From JACPAB01 sp964366725 (GTDB lineage: Bacteria; Patescibacteriota; Minisyncoccia; 2-02-FULL-40-12; GWA2-44-9), in contig CAYIUL010000004.1 of the NCBI GenBank assembly GCA_964366725.1, positions 1 through 21,866 on the forward strand: 21,866 nucleotides of DNA, in the 5' to 3' direction. Within the stretch, counting starts at the first letter, position 1, and every line of letters starts with the position of its first letter. The notes beneath the pieces are model-generated. The model was not told the DNA's origin. It saw nothing but the letters and a program-made list of their open reading frames with translations, and searched no databases. Positions 1 to 6,677 of this stretch are shown in pieces. Made by a program: the position numbers and the translations under genes.

Positions 1-94
1 CCGATCTCAATAAACCAAACAATTGCCTAAAACTTTTAACTTCCTGATAGTCAACTGCTTTTTCTTTTATCGACCCTATCTGTTCTTTTTTCAT
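1..94 (-). CDS. Partial ORF, unknown protein (N-terminus only)
   Basis: An open frame reads leftward from an ATG at 92-94 and runs off the window edge after 31 codons. It begins MKKEQIGSIKEKAVDYQEV and is lysine and glutamate rich. I do not recognise it. The ATG lies one base past the discriminator base of tRNA-Lys, so any mRNA would be released by tRNA 3' processing with almost no leader. There is no Shine-Dalgarno motif. The short length leaves open that the frame is fortuitous; the next bases to the left would decide. Confidence 0.4.
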   Translation of the reverse strand, partial: MKKEQIGSIKEKAVDYQEVKSFRQLFGLLRS

Positions 95-95
95 G

Positions 96-168
96 TGCGC
101 CCACCAGGGCTCGAACCTGGGACAATCGCCTTAAGAGGGCGCTGCTCTACCAACTGAGCTATGGGCGG
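96..168 (-). tRNA. tRNA-Lys (anticodon CTT)
   Basis: The reverse complement folds as a 73-base cloverleaf: a D-stem GCTC/GAGC with loop AGTTGGTA, anticodon loop CTCTTAA (anticodon CTT, reads AAG), a 5-base variable loop, and a perfect T-stem CCAGG/CCTGG around TTCGAGC. The discriminator is A and no CCA is encoded. Two oddities: the first acceptor pair would be C1 opposite C72, and the anticodon stem closes with G27 opposite A43. It lies 24 bases downstream of tRNA-Arg and is probably co-transcribed with it. Confidence 0.92.
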
Positions 169-192
169 ATTTAAAATTAAATTTCATTCGTG

Positions 193-264
193 TGTCCCCG
201 GGGGGAATCGAACCCTCATCAGCTGCTTCGAAGGCAGCTGCTTTATCCGTTAAGCTACGGGGAC
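193..264 (-). tRNA. tRNA-Arg (anticodon TCG)
   Basis: The reverse complement folds as a 72-base tRNA: perfect 7-bp acceptor GTCCCCG/CGGGGAC, D-stem GCTT/AAGC, anticodon stem GCTGC/GCAGC around CTTCGAA (anticodon TCG, reads CGN codons), a 4-base variable loop and T-loop TTCGATT. The T-stem has one A-C mismatch (positions 50/64). The discriminator is A and CCA is not encoded. It is the first gene after a good promoter at 289-316. Confidence 0.93.
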
Positions 265-288
265 ATTGGGTCAGGGACTAATCAATAT

Positions 289-316
289 ATTATACCTAAT
301 TTTCAGATTTTTTCAA
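289..316 (-). promoter_or_regulatory. Promoter of the tRNA-Arg / tRNA-Lys unit
   Basis: On the minus strand a TTGAAA (-35, 311-316) is followed after 16 bases by a perfect TATAAT (-10, 289-294). Transcription would begin near 282, about 18 bases before tRNA-Arg. The -35 box overlaps the stop codon of the cysteine desulfurase gene, so the tRNAs need not depend on read-through from it. Confidence 0.7.
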
Positions 317-1479
317 TCTTTCCCGTATCTCTTTTTCAGCTCCGCAACCGCTTCCGGCAATATCTTTAAAACATAGTCCAGATCCTTTTTTGTGGTCTCG
401 CGGCCCATCGAGAAACGGAGTACGCCGGAAAGATATTTCTTCTCAACCTCGATAGCTTTCAGTACGTGAGACGGCTCAACCGAACGCGCCGTGCAAGCCG
501 AGCCGCTTCCGGCGGATATCCCGTGTTTATCCAACTCAAGCAAAATATTTTCGCTGTTCAGGCCGGGAATGGAAATATTCACGTTGTTAGGCAATCTGCC
601 TTGTCCGATAGGACCGTTCAGTCGCGCTTCCGGAAGAACCTTGTTTATTTTCTCGATAAAATAATCCCTTAGTTCCGCTGTCTTTCTTGATTCGTCTTTC
701 TTGATTAAAGATACGGCTTTCGCCAGCCCGAGTATGGCCGGGGGGTTTTCCGTACCGGCTCTTAATCCCCTTTCCTGGTCTCCGCCGCGTATCATCGGCT
801 CCAGTTTCAGTCCTTTTCTCACATACAAAACCCCAACCCCTCTCGGCCCGTATATCTTAGAACCGTTGAAAGAAAGCAGATCTGCTCCGAGGGTGTTAAC
901 ATTCATGTTCAAATATCCGGCGGCCTGGCAGGCATCGACGTGAAACAGAGGCAACTTGGAATTGCGCTTCTTCCTAAAATCACGAATAAGCATGCCTATC
1001 TCTCTTACTGGCTCAATGGTTCCTATCTCGTTGTTGGCATACATCACGGAAATAAGGACAGTCCTTCCGGAGATGTTTTTCTTTAGGTCTTCCGTGTCAA
1101 CAACACCCTCTTTGTTGTTGCCGGCATAAATGATCTTGAAGCCCTTACGGCCCAAATATTTTACCGGCTCCAGGACAGAAGGATGCTCGATCTTGGTTGT
1201 AATGATAGAGCTTCCCTTTTTGCCGTAAGCGGCAGCAATGCCATTTATAGCAAGGTTATTCGCTTCAGAACCGGAAGAGGTGAATATTATTTCTTCCGTA
1301 TGCGCGCCCAAAAATCTGGCGACGGCCAGCCGGGCTTTATACAGTTCCGCGGCGGCGGCTCTGCCCGTATCGTTAAAAGAAGACGGGTTGCCCGTTAACT
1401 TCATGGCTCGCGCCACTTCCTGTTGGACCTCCGGCGCTACCGGAGCGGCCGCGGCGTTGTCGAGATAGATCTTTGGCAT
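313..1479 (-). CDS. iscS: Cysteine desulfurase (IscS/NifS family)
   Basis: A PLP-dependent enzyme that takes sulfur from L-cysteine, forming alanine and an enzyme persulfide for Fe-S clusters and tRNA thiolation. The 388 residues match the usual family size. Visible motifs: start IYLDNAAAAP, GSEANN near 70-75, EHPS with the PLP-stacking His99, HVDACQ with Asp182, the PLP lysine Lys208 in SFNGSKIYGPRG, the RAGTEN segment at 240-245, and the active-site loop GSGSACTARS with catalytic Cys329. That loop form is typical of group I (IscS-like) enzymes. The ATG follows a T-rich stretch with no Shine-Dalgarno motif. No iscU or mnmA partner lies beside it here, so its sulfur acceptor cannot be named. 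Confidence 0.95.
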   Translation of the reverse strand: MPKIYLDNAAAAPVAPEVQQEVARAMKLTGNPSSFNDTGRAAAAELYKARLAVARFLGAHTEEIIFTSSGSEANNLAINGIAAAYGKKGSSIITTKIEHPSVLEPVKYLGRKGFKIIYAGNNKEGVVDTEDLKKNISGRTVLISVMYANNEIGTIEPVREIGMLIRDFRKKRNSKLPLFHVDACQAAGYLNMNVNTLGADLLSFNGSKIYGPRGVGVLYVRKGLKLEPMIRGGDQERGLRAGTENPPAILGLAKAVSLIKKDESRKTAELRDYFIEKINKVLPEARLNGPIGQGRLPNNVNISIPGLNSENILLELDKHGISAGSGSACTARSVEPSHVLKAIEVEKKYLSGVLRFSMGRETTKKDLDYVLKILPEAVAELKKRYGKD

Positions 1480-1481
1480 AA

Positions 1482-1502
1482 AACAAAAAGCCCTTTCAGG
1501 CC
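1482..1502 (-). terminator. Weak terminator between doxX-like gene and iscS
   Basis: On the minus strand the gap contains a short hairpin, GCCT-GAAA-GGGC (4 bp, GAAA tetraloop, one G-T pair), followed directly by TTTTTGTTTT and then the iscS ATG. The shape is that of a weak intrinsic terminator or attenuator for transcripts coming from the DoxX-like gene. Confidence 0.35.
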
Positions 1503-1534
1503 AAATTTAACATAACACAAAATTTAAATTTTTA

Positions 1535-1909
1535 CTATCGGAATCTTTGTCGGGGCCAGAACATAAGAGACAAGAACGCCCCCATCAATCCTATGTCTCT
1601 GACCAGCACCTCGCTGAAACCGCTGAAAAACATGATGCCGATCAGAAACAGGACAGATAAAGCCGAAAAGAAAAACACGAATATATTGGTGATCAAACTC
1701 ACACCGACCAATATCTCAAATACAGCCGAAACATAGACAATATCCATAGCCCCTAAACCGACGCTCTCCCAGATAGCCGCCACGCTTTGAGGAACCCAGG
1801 CATTGAACCAATAATCGGGGTGAAAGAATTTGTCTATTCCGAACCACAAAAAAACGGCGGCCAAAGATAAACGAAGGACCAGGTTGGAATATTTAAGAGA
1901 TTGAAACAC
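1535..1909 (-). CDS. DoxX-like small integral membrane protein
   Basis: A 124-residue hydrophobic protein with about four membrane helices (roughly 10-27, 50-72, 74-96 and 103-119). The opening, LVLRLSLAAVFLWFGIDKFF, matches the DoxX/DoxD-like pattern of a first helix ending in G-x-x-K-F. The family is widespread and its function in most bacteria is not settled, so no reaction is claimed. Translation appears to start at GTG (1907-1909) with no clear Shine-Dalgarno motif. A possible promoter is TTGTAA, 18 bases, TATAAT on the minus strand at 2019-2048, inside the divergent RNA candidate. The -35 box of that RNA's own promoter abuts this start codon. Confidence 0.75.
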   Translation of the reverse strand: MFQSLKYSNLVLRLSLAAVFLWFGIDKFFHPDYWFNAWVPQSVAAIWESVGLGAMDIVYVSAVFEILVGVSLITNIFVFFFSALSVLFLIGIMFFSGFSEVLVRDIGLMGAFLSLMFWPRQRFR

Positions 1910-1938
1910 TTGACAGAAGATTAAATTTGGTGTATACT
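1910..1938 (+). promoter_or_regulatory. Strong sigma-70-type promoter for ncRNA candidate
   Basis: A perfect TTGACA (1910-1915), a 17-base spacer and TATACT (1933-1938) predict a start near 1944. No open frame of note follows on the plus strand before the terminator at 2072-2121, so the product should be a short untranslated RNA. Confidence 0.75.
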
Positions 1939-2018
1939 ATAAAGATACTGTCGGTATCGTTCCTTTAGCCGAGCAGAACCAACCCAAAGGGATGGTTCAC
2001 AATAATCGCTTTATATTA

Positions 2019-2048
2019 ATTATACAAAGAGACCGCCTCGGCTTACAA
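2019..2048 (-). promoter_or_regulatory. Possible promoter of the DoxX-like gene
   Basis: Minus strand: TTGTAA (2043-2048), 18 bases, perfect TATAAT (2019-2024). It would give a leader of about 100 bases before the GTG at 1909 and would be antisense to the 5' part of the plus-strand RNA candidate. The -35 is only a partial match. Confidence 0.3.
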
Positions 2049-2071
2049 TAGGATATCGAATCGACGGTAAT

Positions 2072-2121
2072 AAAAACGCCCGCCTAAATTTTTACAAGAA
2101 AACTTAGGCGGGCGTTTTTTT
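2072..2121. terminator. Bidirectional intrinsic terminator (ncRNA candidate / tig)
   Basis: A perfect 16-bp inverted repeat (2072-2087 with 2104-2119, core CGCCCGCCTAA) has A-runs on the left and T-runs on the right, so it reads as a terminator on both strands. It lies just past the tig stop codon on the minus strand and closes the ncRNA candidate on the plus strand. Confidence 0.9.
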
Positions 2122-2124
2122 GTT

Positions 2125-3405
2125 TTATTCGGCGTATAAACCCTCTAACAAATTCAGGGTCTTCTCGTTTATTATCTTGGCCGCAATATCTTCTTTGAGC
2201 CGCTCTACATCCATGTTTTCCTGAAGCGCGCCTCCTCGCATCAGTATCGACTGGACCACCGCGTTCAACTCCTGATCTATCTCTTCATGCGAGGCGGTAA
2301 TATTCTTGTCTTTGGCCGTTTTGTGAAGAAGTAAAAATCTTTTGACTTGATTTTCGGCCTCGCCTTTCCAGTCCTTTTTTAGGTCATCCTGGGTCTTGCC
2401 GACATGGGCCAGGTATAGTCCGAGCTCCATGTCGTTAGCGTGGAGATTGCTGTCAAAATCCTGGATCATTGAATCGAGTTGTTTGGCGACCATGAAATCA
2501 GGCGCGGGAATATCGGACGCCTTGACCAAGCGGTCCAGTATTTCCAGACGCACTCTTTGCTGCTCTTTGAGCTTCTTCTCCTGAAGCAACCCCTCTTTGA
2601 TACTGCCGAGAAGATCGGAAACGCCGTCGAACTTTCCCAGGGTTTTGATAAAATCGTCGTTAACCTCGGGCAAGCGAACAGATTGGACGTTATTCACCTT
2701 TACCTTGAAGTCAAGTGTTTTGCCCGCCATGTCTTTGCGGTAATAGTTTTCCGGAGCGACCAGCGAAAAGGCCTTCTCTTCGTCTTTCTTCATCCCAACA
2801 AGATTTTCTTCAAAACCGGGAATAAAATGTTTCTCACCCAACATCATCGGGTGGTTTTTGCTGATTCCCCCGTCGACGGGGCTGCCTCCGGCTTTAATCT
2901 CGAAGTCGATCTCGACCCTGTCGCCATTGGCGGCCGGACCGTCTTTTGCCGTGTAGCCAGCCTGGGAGGTTCTAATCGTGTTCAGCGTATCGTCGATCTC
3001 TTTTTGTTCAACCGCAATATCCTTCCTATCAACTTTCAAACCGGCAATATCTTTTATTTTTACTTCCGGAAAAAGAGTCAGCAGCGCTTTGTAAACCAGC
3101 TTCTCCGCAGTATTCTCTTTCACTTCGAGATTAGAAAAGCTGATCATGTCCAGATCTTCTTCCCGGATAACTTCAGCCATACTTTCCTGGACGGCCACAT
3201 CCAGGGCGGACTGCAGCACGACAGCCGGATCAAGGTGATTTTTGAGTTGATCTTTTGGCACCTTTCCTTTTCTGAAGCCGTCTACTTTAAGGTCCTGCCC
3301 AAGAATGCTCTCGGTCCGTTCGATGTAATTTCTAAGATCGTCTTTTGTAAGCTCGACCGTGAGCTCTTTTTGAAACTGGTCGATTTTTTTAAATTGATGC
3401 GTCAT
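2125..3405 (-). CDS. tig: Trigger factor, ribosome-associated chaperone
   Basis: A cytoplasmic chaperone that binds near the ribosomal exit tunnel and shields nascent chains. The 426 residues fit the family. The N-terminal domain carries the ribosome-binding signature GFRKGKVP (43-50). An FKBP-type prolyl isomerase domain spans about 158-243, with IPGFEENLVGM as its hallmark. The rest is the helical C-terminal cradle (about 250-426), rich in charged residues and ending LNLLEGLYAE. The ATG at 3405 lies inside the end of nusA (17-base overlap, different frame), which points to translational coupling and a shared transcript from the nusA promoter. A strong terminator follows the stop codon. Confidence 0.95.
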   Translation of the reverse strand: MTHQFKKIDQFQKELTVELTKDDLRNYIERTESILGQDLKVDGFRKGKVPKDQLKNHLDPAVVLQSALDVAVQESMAEVIREEDLDMISFSNLEVKENTAEKLVYKALLTLFPEVKIKDIAGLKVDRKDIAVEQKEIDDTLNTIRTSQAGYTAKDGPAANGDRVEIDFEIKAGGSPVDGGISKNHPMMLGEKHFIPGFEENLVGMKKDEEKAFSLVAPENYYRKDMAGKTLDFKVKVNNVQSVRLPEVNDDFIKTLGKFDGVSDLLGSIKEGLLQEKKLKEQQRVRLEILDRLVKASDIPAPDFMVAKQLDSMIQDFDSNLHANDMELGLYLAHVGKTQDDLKKDWKGEAENQVKRFLLLHKTAKDKNITASHEEIDQELNAVVQSILMRGGALQENMDVERLKEDIAAKIINEKTLNLLEGLYAE

Positions 3406-4615
3406 TTACTTCTTCTTCTACTTCTTTATGGCTCACTTTCTCCTTCGGAGAACGGACGTCGATCTTCCAGCCGGTGAGTTTCGCGGCTAATCTGACGTTT
3501 TGCCCGCGCTTGCCTATGGCCAAAGAGAATTGGTCGTCGGAGACCTCCACGAGAGCGTGCCTTCTTTGCTCATCCAATATTTTTACGTCAAAAACCTTCG
3601 CGGGAGAAAAGGAGTTGGCAATAAATTCTTTTGCCTTGCCGCTCCACAAAATAATGTCTATTTTTTCTCCGGAAAGTTCGTTGATCACCGTCTGGACCCT
3701 GACCCCTTTCTGGCCGACCAGGGAGCCGATGGGATCGACGCCTTCTTCAACCGAAGCAACCGCTATCTTTGTTCTTGAACCGGCCTCCCGAGCGATCGCC
3801 TTTACTTCGACGGTTCCGTTATCTATCTCGGGAACTTCCATTCTGAACAGCCCAACGACCAGTTTTGGATGAGCGCGGGAAAGAAGTATCACTGGACCTC
3901 TCGGCGTCTCGTCCACTTTTATTATGATAAATCGGAACCTCTGGCCTATTCGGTAATTGTCCCCCGACATCTGCTCGATCGGGATCAGTAAACCGTTGGT
4001 CTTACCCAAATCCACGAAAACCAGCGGCCCTTCTTTTCTTTGGACCACGCCGCTGACAACGTCTCCTTCCCTGTCTTTAAATTCGGAAAAAATGGCCTGC
4101 CTTTCCGCTTCTCTTAATCGTTGGATTATAACCTGCTTCGCGGTTTGAGCGGCAATGCGGCCGAACTCGGTATGCGGCTCCAGCTTCTCAACTATCTCGT
4201 CCCCGACTTTCGCTTTTTTGTTCTTCTTCCTGGCATCTTCCAGAAGAATGTGTTTTTCGGGATTGAACTTTATCTTGATCTCCCCGGACTCTTCGGCCGA
4301 TTGTTCTTCGTATTCCCTTCTTCTTGACCTTCCTTCCCCGTCCTCGTGGCGGTCTTCAATAGCTTTTATCGGCAATTCGCCCGTGACAAAGCCCTCGTCG
4401 TCGGCGCCCTCGACAACGTAGTGGACTTGGGTAATTTCAAGCTTGCCGGTTTCCTGGTCCAGTTTGGCTCGGACGACCTGGCCTTTCTTGCCGTAGTCCC
4501 TTTTATAAGCCGCGGCGATGGCGGCCTCTATCGTTTCCAGGACGCTTGATTCGGAGATACCCTTCTCCTCGGATATTTGTTTTATTGCCGAAGTAAATTG
4601 TTTTATATCAAACAT
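3389..4615 (-). CDS. nusA: Transcription termination/antitermination factor NusA
   Basis: Binds RNA polymerase and RNA and modulates pausing, termination and antitermination. The 408 residues hold the N-terminal polymerase-binding domain (start FDIKQFTSAIKQISEEKG), an S1 domain at about 184-250, KH1 with GQKG at 301-304, and KH2 with GKRG at 368-371. The acidic repeats seen at the C-terminus of enterobacterial NusA are missing, as in most other bacteria. A charged insert (about 85-125, rich in E and R) expands the N-terminal domain. The usual neighbours rimP and infB are absent; tig overlaps the 3' end instead. A promoter lies at 4674-4702, with a leader of about 50 bases that contains a hairpin. 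Confidence 0.95.
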   Translation of the reverse strand: MFDIKQFTSAIKQISEEKGISESSVLETIEAAIAAAYKRDYGKKGQVVRAKLDQETGKLEITQVHYVVEGADDEGFVTGELPIKAIEDRHEDGEGRSRRREYEEQSAEESGEIKIKFNPEKHILLEDARKKNKKAKVGDEIVEKLEPHTEFGRIAAQTAKQVIIQRLREAERQAIFSEFKDREGDVVSGVVQRKEGPLVFVDLGKTNGLLIPIEQMSGDNYRIGQRFRFIIIKVDETPRGPVILLSRAHPKLVVGLFRMEVPEIDNGTVEVKAIAREAGSRTKIAVASVEEGVDPIGSLVGQKGVRVQTVINELSGEKIDIILWSGKAKEFIANSFSPAKVFDVKILDEQRRHALVEVSDDQFSLAIGKRGQNVRLAAKLTGWKIDVRSPKEKVSHKEVEEEVNDASI

Positions 4616-4640
4616 GTTTATAGGTTAATTTAACAATGAA

Positions 4641-4658
4641 GCCCGCCACTCAGCGGAC
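4641..4658 (-). promoter_or_regulatory. Hairpin in the nusA leader
   Basis: In the predicted leader of nusA (start near 4667) the minus-strand sequence GTCCGC-TGAGTG-GCGGGC forms a 6-bp stem (one G-U) with a 6-base loop. No T-run follows, so it is not a terminator. It could stabilise the mRNA or be a site for NusA autoregulation, but the sequence shows only the hairpin. Confidence 0.45.
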
Positions 4659-4673
4659 TCATCAGATAAAGGC

Positions 4674-4702
4674 ATTGTACCAAAAACACATTGACTAGTC
4701 AA
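4674..4702 (-). promoter_or_regulatory. Promoter of nusA-tig
   Basis: Minus strand: TTGACT (4697-4702), a 17-base spacer, TACAAT (4674-4679), preceded by TGG to give an extended -10 (TGnTACAAT). The predicted start is near 4667, about 50 bases before the nusA ATG. Confidence 0.75.
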
Positions 4703-4782
4703 ATGGCAGCCCTCTCGACCTTGTCCACAGAATTTCCTTTACCACATTCTTAATCGGTGTTAATAAAGAGTCCGAAGGCAAA

Positions 4783-4791
4783 TGATACAAT
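4783..4791 (+). promoter_or_regulatory. Extended -10 promoter of the pilB-like gene
   Basis: TGATACAAT fits the extended -10 form TGnTATAAT with one change. No good -35 lies at 16-18 bases. Only 6 bases separate it from the ATG at 4798, so a start at the usual distance would fall on or beside the A of the ATG, giving a leaderless mRNA. Confidence 0.55.
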
Positions 4792-4797
4792 TAGTTT

Positions 4798-6459
4798 ATG
4801 GTAAAAGATCCATCCCAAAGCAAAGAGACCGAATTGGAGAAGAAACTTGTCGATATCCAGGCCAAGAGAGTGGAGGAAGACGCAATGTCCTTGGCTCAAA
4901 AGCTCGGCTTGCCTTTTTCGGACCTCAAATCCGCCCCGATCGACAACGACGCTTTGATCTTGATAGACGAAGAAACGGCCAGAAGTTCACAAATGGCGCC
5001 CATACTGAAAAAGGAGACCGGCTTAACAATCGTGGCCATAGATCCGGAAAACAGCGAGACCGCAAAAACATTAAAAGCCCTGGAACAGAAAGGTTTCAAA
5101 ATAAATATCATCGTCACCTCTCCGGCCGCGCTTGAGAAGGTCCTCGCCCGCTACAAAACGTCGAAAGCGCCGGATATCTTCGAGATAGGGGCCATCGAGA
5201 TCAAGGAAGAAACACTCAAAGAATACGAGAGCCAGATAAAAGATCTCTCGGACATAAAAAACAAGGTGACGAGAATATCCGCCACCGAGATGCTCGAAAT
5301 CCTGATAGCCGGCGGGTTGCGATTGGAGGCCTCCGACATACACTTCGAGCCCGAGGCGCAAGAGACCCGGCTCCGCTACCGGCTGGACGGCGTATTGAAC
5401 GACGTCACGGCCATAGACAAGGACTCCTACGCGAAGCTCCTGAACCGGATCAAGGTTCTCTCAAAACTTAAACTGAACATACACAATACTCCCCAGGACG
5501 GCCGCTTCACCATAAAAGAGAAGAGTGTCGACATAGAAGTAAGGGTTTCGGTTCTACCCAGTGAGTTCGGCGAGACCGTTGTCATGCGCTTGCTCGACCC
5601 GAGAACCATTAAAGCCAAACTTGAAGACCTTGGTATGCGCGGCGACCTTCTAAAAACAGTCGGGGAGCAGTTGGAGAAATCAACCGGAGCGATACTCACA
5701 ACCGGTCCGACGGGTTCGGGCAAGACAACCACCCTCTACGCTTTCATACAGCACCTTAACTCTGCCGGAACCAAGATAATCACAATCGAAGACCCGATAG
5801 AATACCATATTACCGGGATCTCGCAGACGCAAGTCGATTCAAAAAAAGGATACACATTCGCGAACGGATTAAGAGCCATAGTCAGACAAGATCCCGATAT
5901 TATTCTTGTCGGAGAGATCCGGGACCGGGAAACAGCTGATATCGCCCTCCAAGCGGCCCTGACCGGACACCTGGTGCTTTCCACCATACACACCAACGAC
6001 GCCGCCGGCACTATCCCCCGCCTGATAGACCTGGGCATTCAGCCCCAAATAATCGCTCCGGCCATAAACATGGCCATGGCCCAGCGACTGGTCAGGAAGC
6101 TTTGTCAAAGCTGCAAATTCGAAGACGAGATTAAACCGGAAGTGCTGGAGGAACTCAAAAAACAACTCGGGCCGATCAGCGGTAACTATAAGTTTCCCAA
6201 ACTGGATGGGTCGCTCAAGGTTTATTTCCCCGGCAAGTGCAAAGAATGCAATGAGACCGGCTATAAAGGGCGGGTCGGCGTCTACGAGGCGTTCATTATT
6301 ACCAAAGAGATGGAAAGATTGATATTAAAAACACCGGCCATATCGGATGTCCGGGACCTGGCCGTATCGCAGGGAATGATCACGATGCTCCAGGACGCTT
6401 ACATGAAGTTATTGGAAGGAGTGACTTCGATCGAAGAAATAAAGAGAATTTTGGGATAA
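4798..6459 (+). CDS. pilB: Type IV pilus / type II secretion assembly ATPase (PilB/GspE family)
   Basis: A cytoplasmic hexameric ATPase that powers polymerisation of type IV pilins or pseudopilins. The 553 residues include an N-terminal GspE/PilB-type domain (about 30-120), then the N2 domain with EASDIHFEP (177-185), Walker A GPTGSGKT (303-310), the Asp box EDPIEY (331-336), Walker B ILVGEIRD (369-376) and the His box HLVLSTIHTND (391-401). A zinc-binding four-cysteine motif follows (Cys436, 439, 481 and 484), as in PilB and GspE and unlike the retraction ATPase PilT. No pilC, pilM or pilin genes sit beside it, so the pilus genes are either scattered or elsewhere. Whether it serves a pilus or a secretion system cannot be settled from this window. 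Confidence 0.93.
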   Translation: MVKDPSQSKETELEKKLVDIQAKRVEEDAMSLAQKLGLPFSDLKSAPIDNDALILIDEETARSSQMAPILKKETGLTIVAIDPENSETAKTLKALEQKGFKINIIVTSPAALEKVLARYKTSKAPDIFEIGAIEIKEETLKEYESQIKDLSDIKNKVTRISATEMLEILIAGGLRLEASDIHFEPEAQETRLRYRLDGVLNDVTAIDKDSYAKLLNRIKVLSKLKLNIHNTPQDGRFTIKEKSVDIEVRVSVLPSEFGETVVMRLLDPRTIKAKLEDLGMRGDLLKTVGEQLEKSTGAILTTGPTGSGKTTTLYAFIQHLNSAGTKIITIEDPIEYHITGISQTQVDSKKGYTFANGLRAIVRQDPDIILVGEIRDRETADIALQAALTGHLVLSTIHTNDAAGTIPRLIDLGIQPQIIAPAINMAMAQRLVRKLCQSCKFEDEIKPEVLEELKKQLGPISGNYKFPKLDGSLKVYFPGKCKECNETGYKGRVGVYEAFIITKEMERLILKTPAISDVRDLAVSQGMITMLQDAYMKLLEGVTSIEEIKRILG

Positions 6460-6642
6460 AAAAGAACTTTTTTAATCTGTAGGTAAATCTCGAACTTATA
6501 AAAATTCGAGGCAGGATAATTCCGAGGAGTAGGCCAGTCGAAACCGATCTATCCAAACTAGGATAGTATCCCGATTGGATCATATGGTATGTAAATACGC
6601 GGACCCAATTACCTACAGATTAAAAAAGTTCTTACAAGATTC
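6457..6642 (-). ncRNA. Structured small RNA candidate closed by a 25-bp terminal stem
   Basis: A perfect 25-bp inverted repeat (6462-6486 with 6609-6633; arms begin AAGAACTTTTTTAATC) encloses about 120 bases with further hairpins: UUGGGUC/GAUCCAA (6602-6608 with 6575-6581, one G-U), a nested GUAU-UUAC-AUAC (6587-6598), CUAUCC/GGAUAG (6549-6554 with 6561-6566) and CUCGAA/UUCGAG (6489-6494 with 6505-6510). A consensus promoter on the minus strand (6649-6677) would start transcription near 6642, and the 3' arm ends in six U (6458-6463). Expected length is about 185 nt. An alternative stem, 6534-6540 with 6572-6578, pairs better on the plus strand and excludes the first one, so the strand call rests on the promoter. 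I recognise no known class. Alternatives are a MITE or a 3' structure of the pilB mRNA. Confidence 0.6.
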
Positions 6643-6648
6643 TGACAT

Positions 6649-6677
6649 ATTTTAATTCAAATAATCATGGATGTCAA
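6649..6677 (-). promoter_or_regulatory. Promoter for the 6457-6642 RNA, overlapping the ruvB start
   Basis: Minus strand: perfect TTGACA (6672-6677), 17-base spacer, TAAAAT (6649-6654). The -35 lies within the first codons of ruvB and the spacer covers its ATG, so polymerase at this site would compete with initiation of ruvB expression on the other strand. Confidence 0.65.

Larger units (their letters stand above)
1944..2121 (+). ncRNA. Structured small RNA candidate, about 175 nt
   Basis: The segment lies between a consensus promoter and an intrinsic terminator and folds by eye into a closed multi-branch shape. The ends pair over 8 bp (1946-1953 with 2062-2069, one G-U). A TATC/GATA stem (1955-1958 with 2052-2055) and then a perfect 7-bp AGCCGAG/CTCGGCT stem (1967-1973 with 2037-2043) continue inward. 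Within the junction are two hairpins: one with 6 bp plus 3 bp around an AAA loop (1976-1998), and an AT-rich one (2009-2029). I could not match it to SRP RNA, tmRNA or RNase P RNA. Size alone is compatible with 6S RNA, but the branched shape is not the usual 6S rod. With tig convergent downstream, it cannot be a riboswitch for a following gene. Confidence 0.65.

Noticed and set aside
1944..2121. Riboswitch for a downstream gene
   Set aside because: The next gene on the plus strand is far away and a strong terminator plus the convergent tig gene lie in between.
2479..3477. Long plus-strand open frame of 332 codons opposite tig
   Set aside because: It is the antisense shadow of the well-supported trigger factor gene and has no recognisable domain.
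4641..4667. Hammerhead ribozyme resemblance in the nusA leader (CTGATGA followed by a hairpin on the minus strand)
   Set aside because: The core needs GAAA right after the hairpin and a cleavage-site helix; here TTCA follows, so only the first half of the core is present.
6510..6560. tmRNA-like GGTTTCGAC on the minus strand within the second RNA candidate
   Set aside because: No tRNA-like 3' end, no tag reading frame and far too short for tmRNA; the 9-mer is likely chance.
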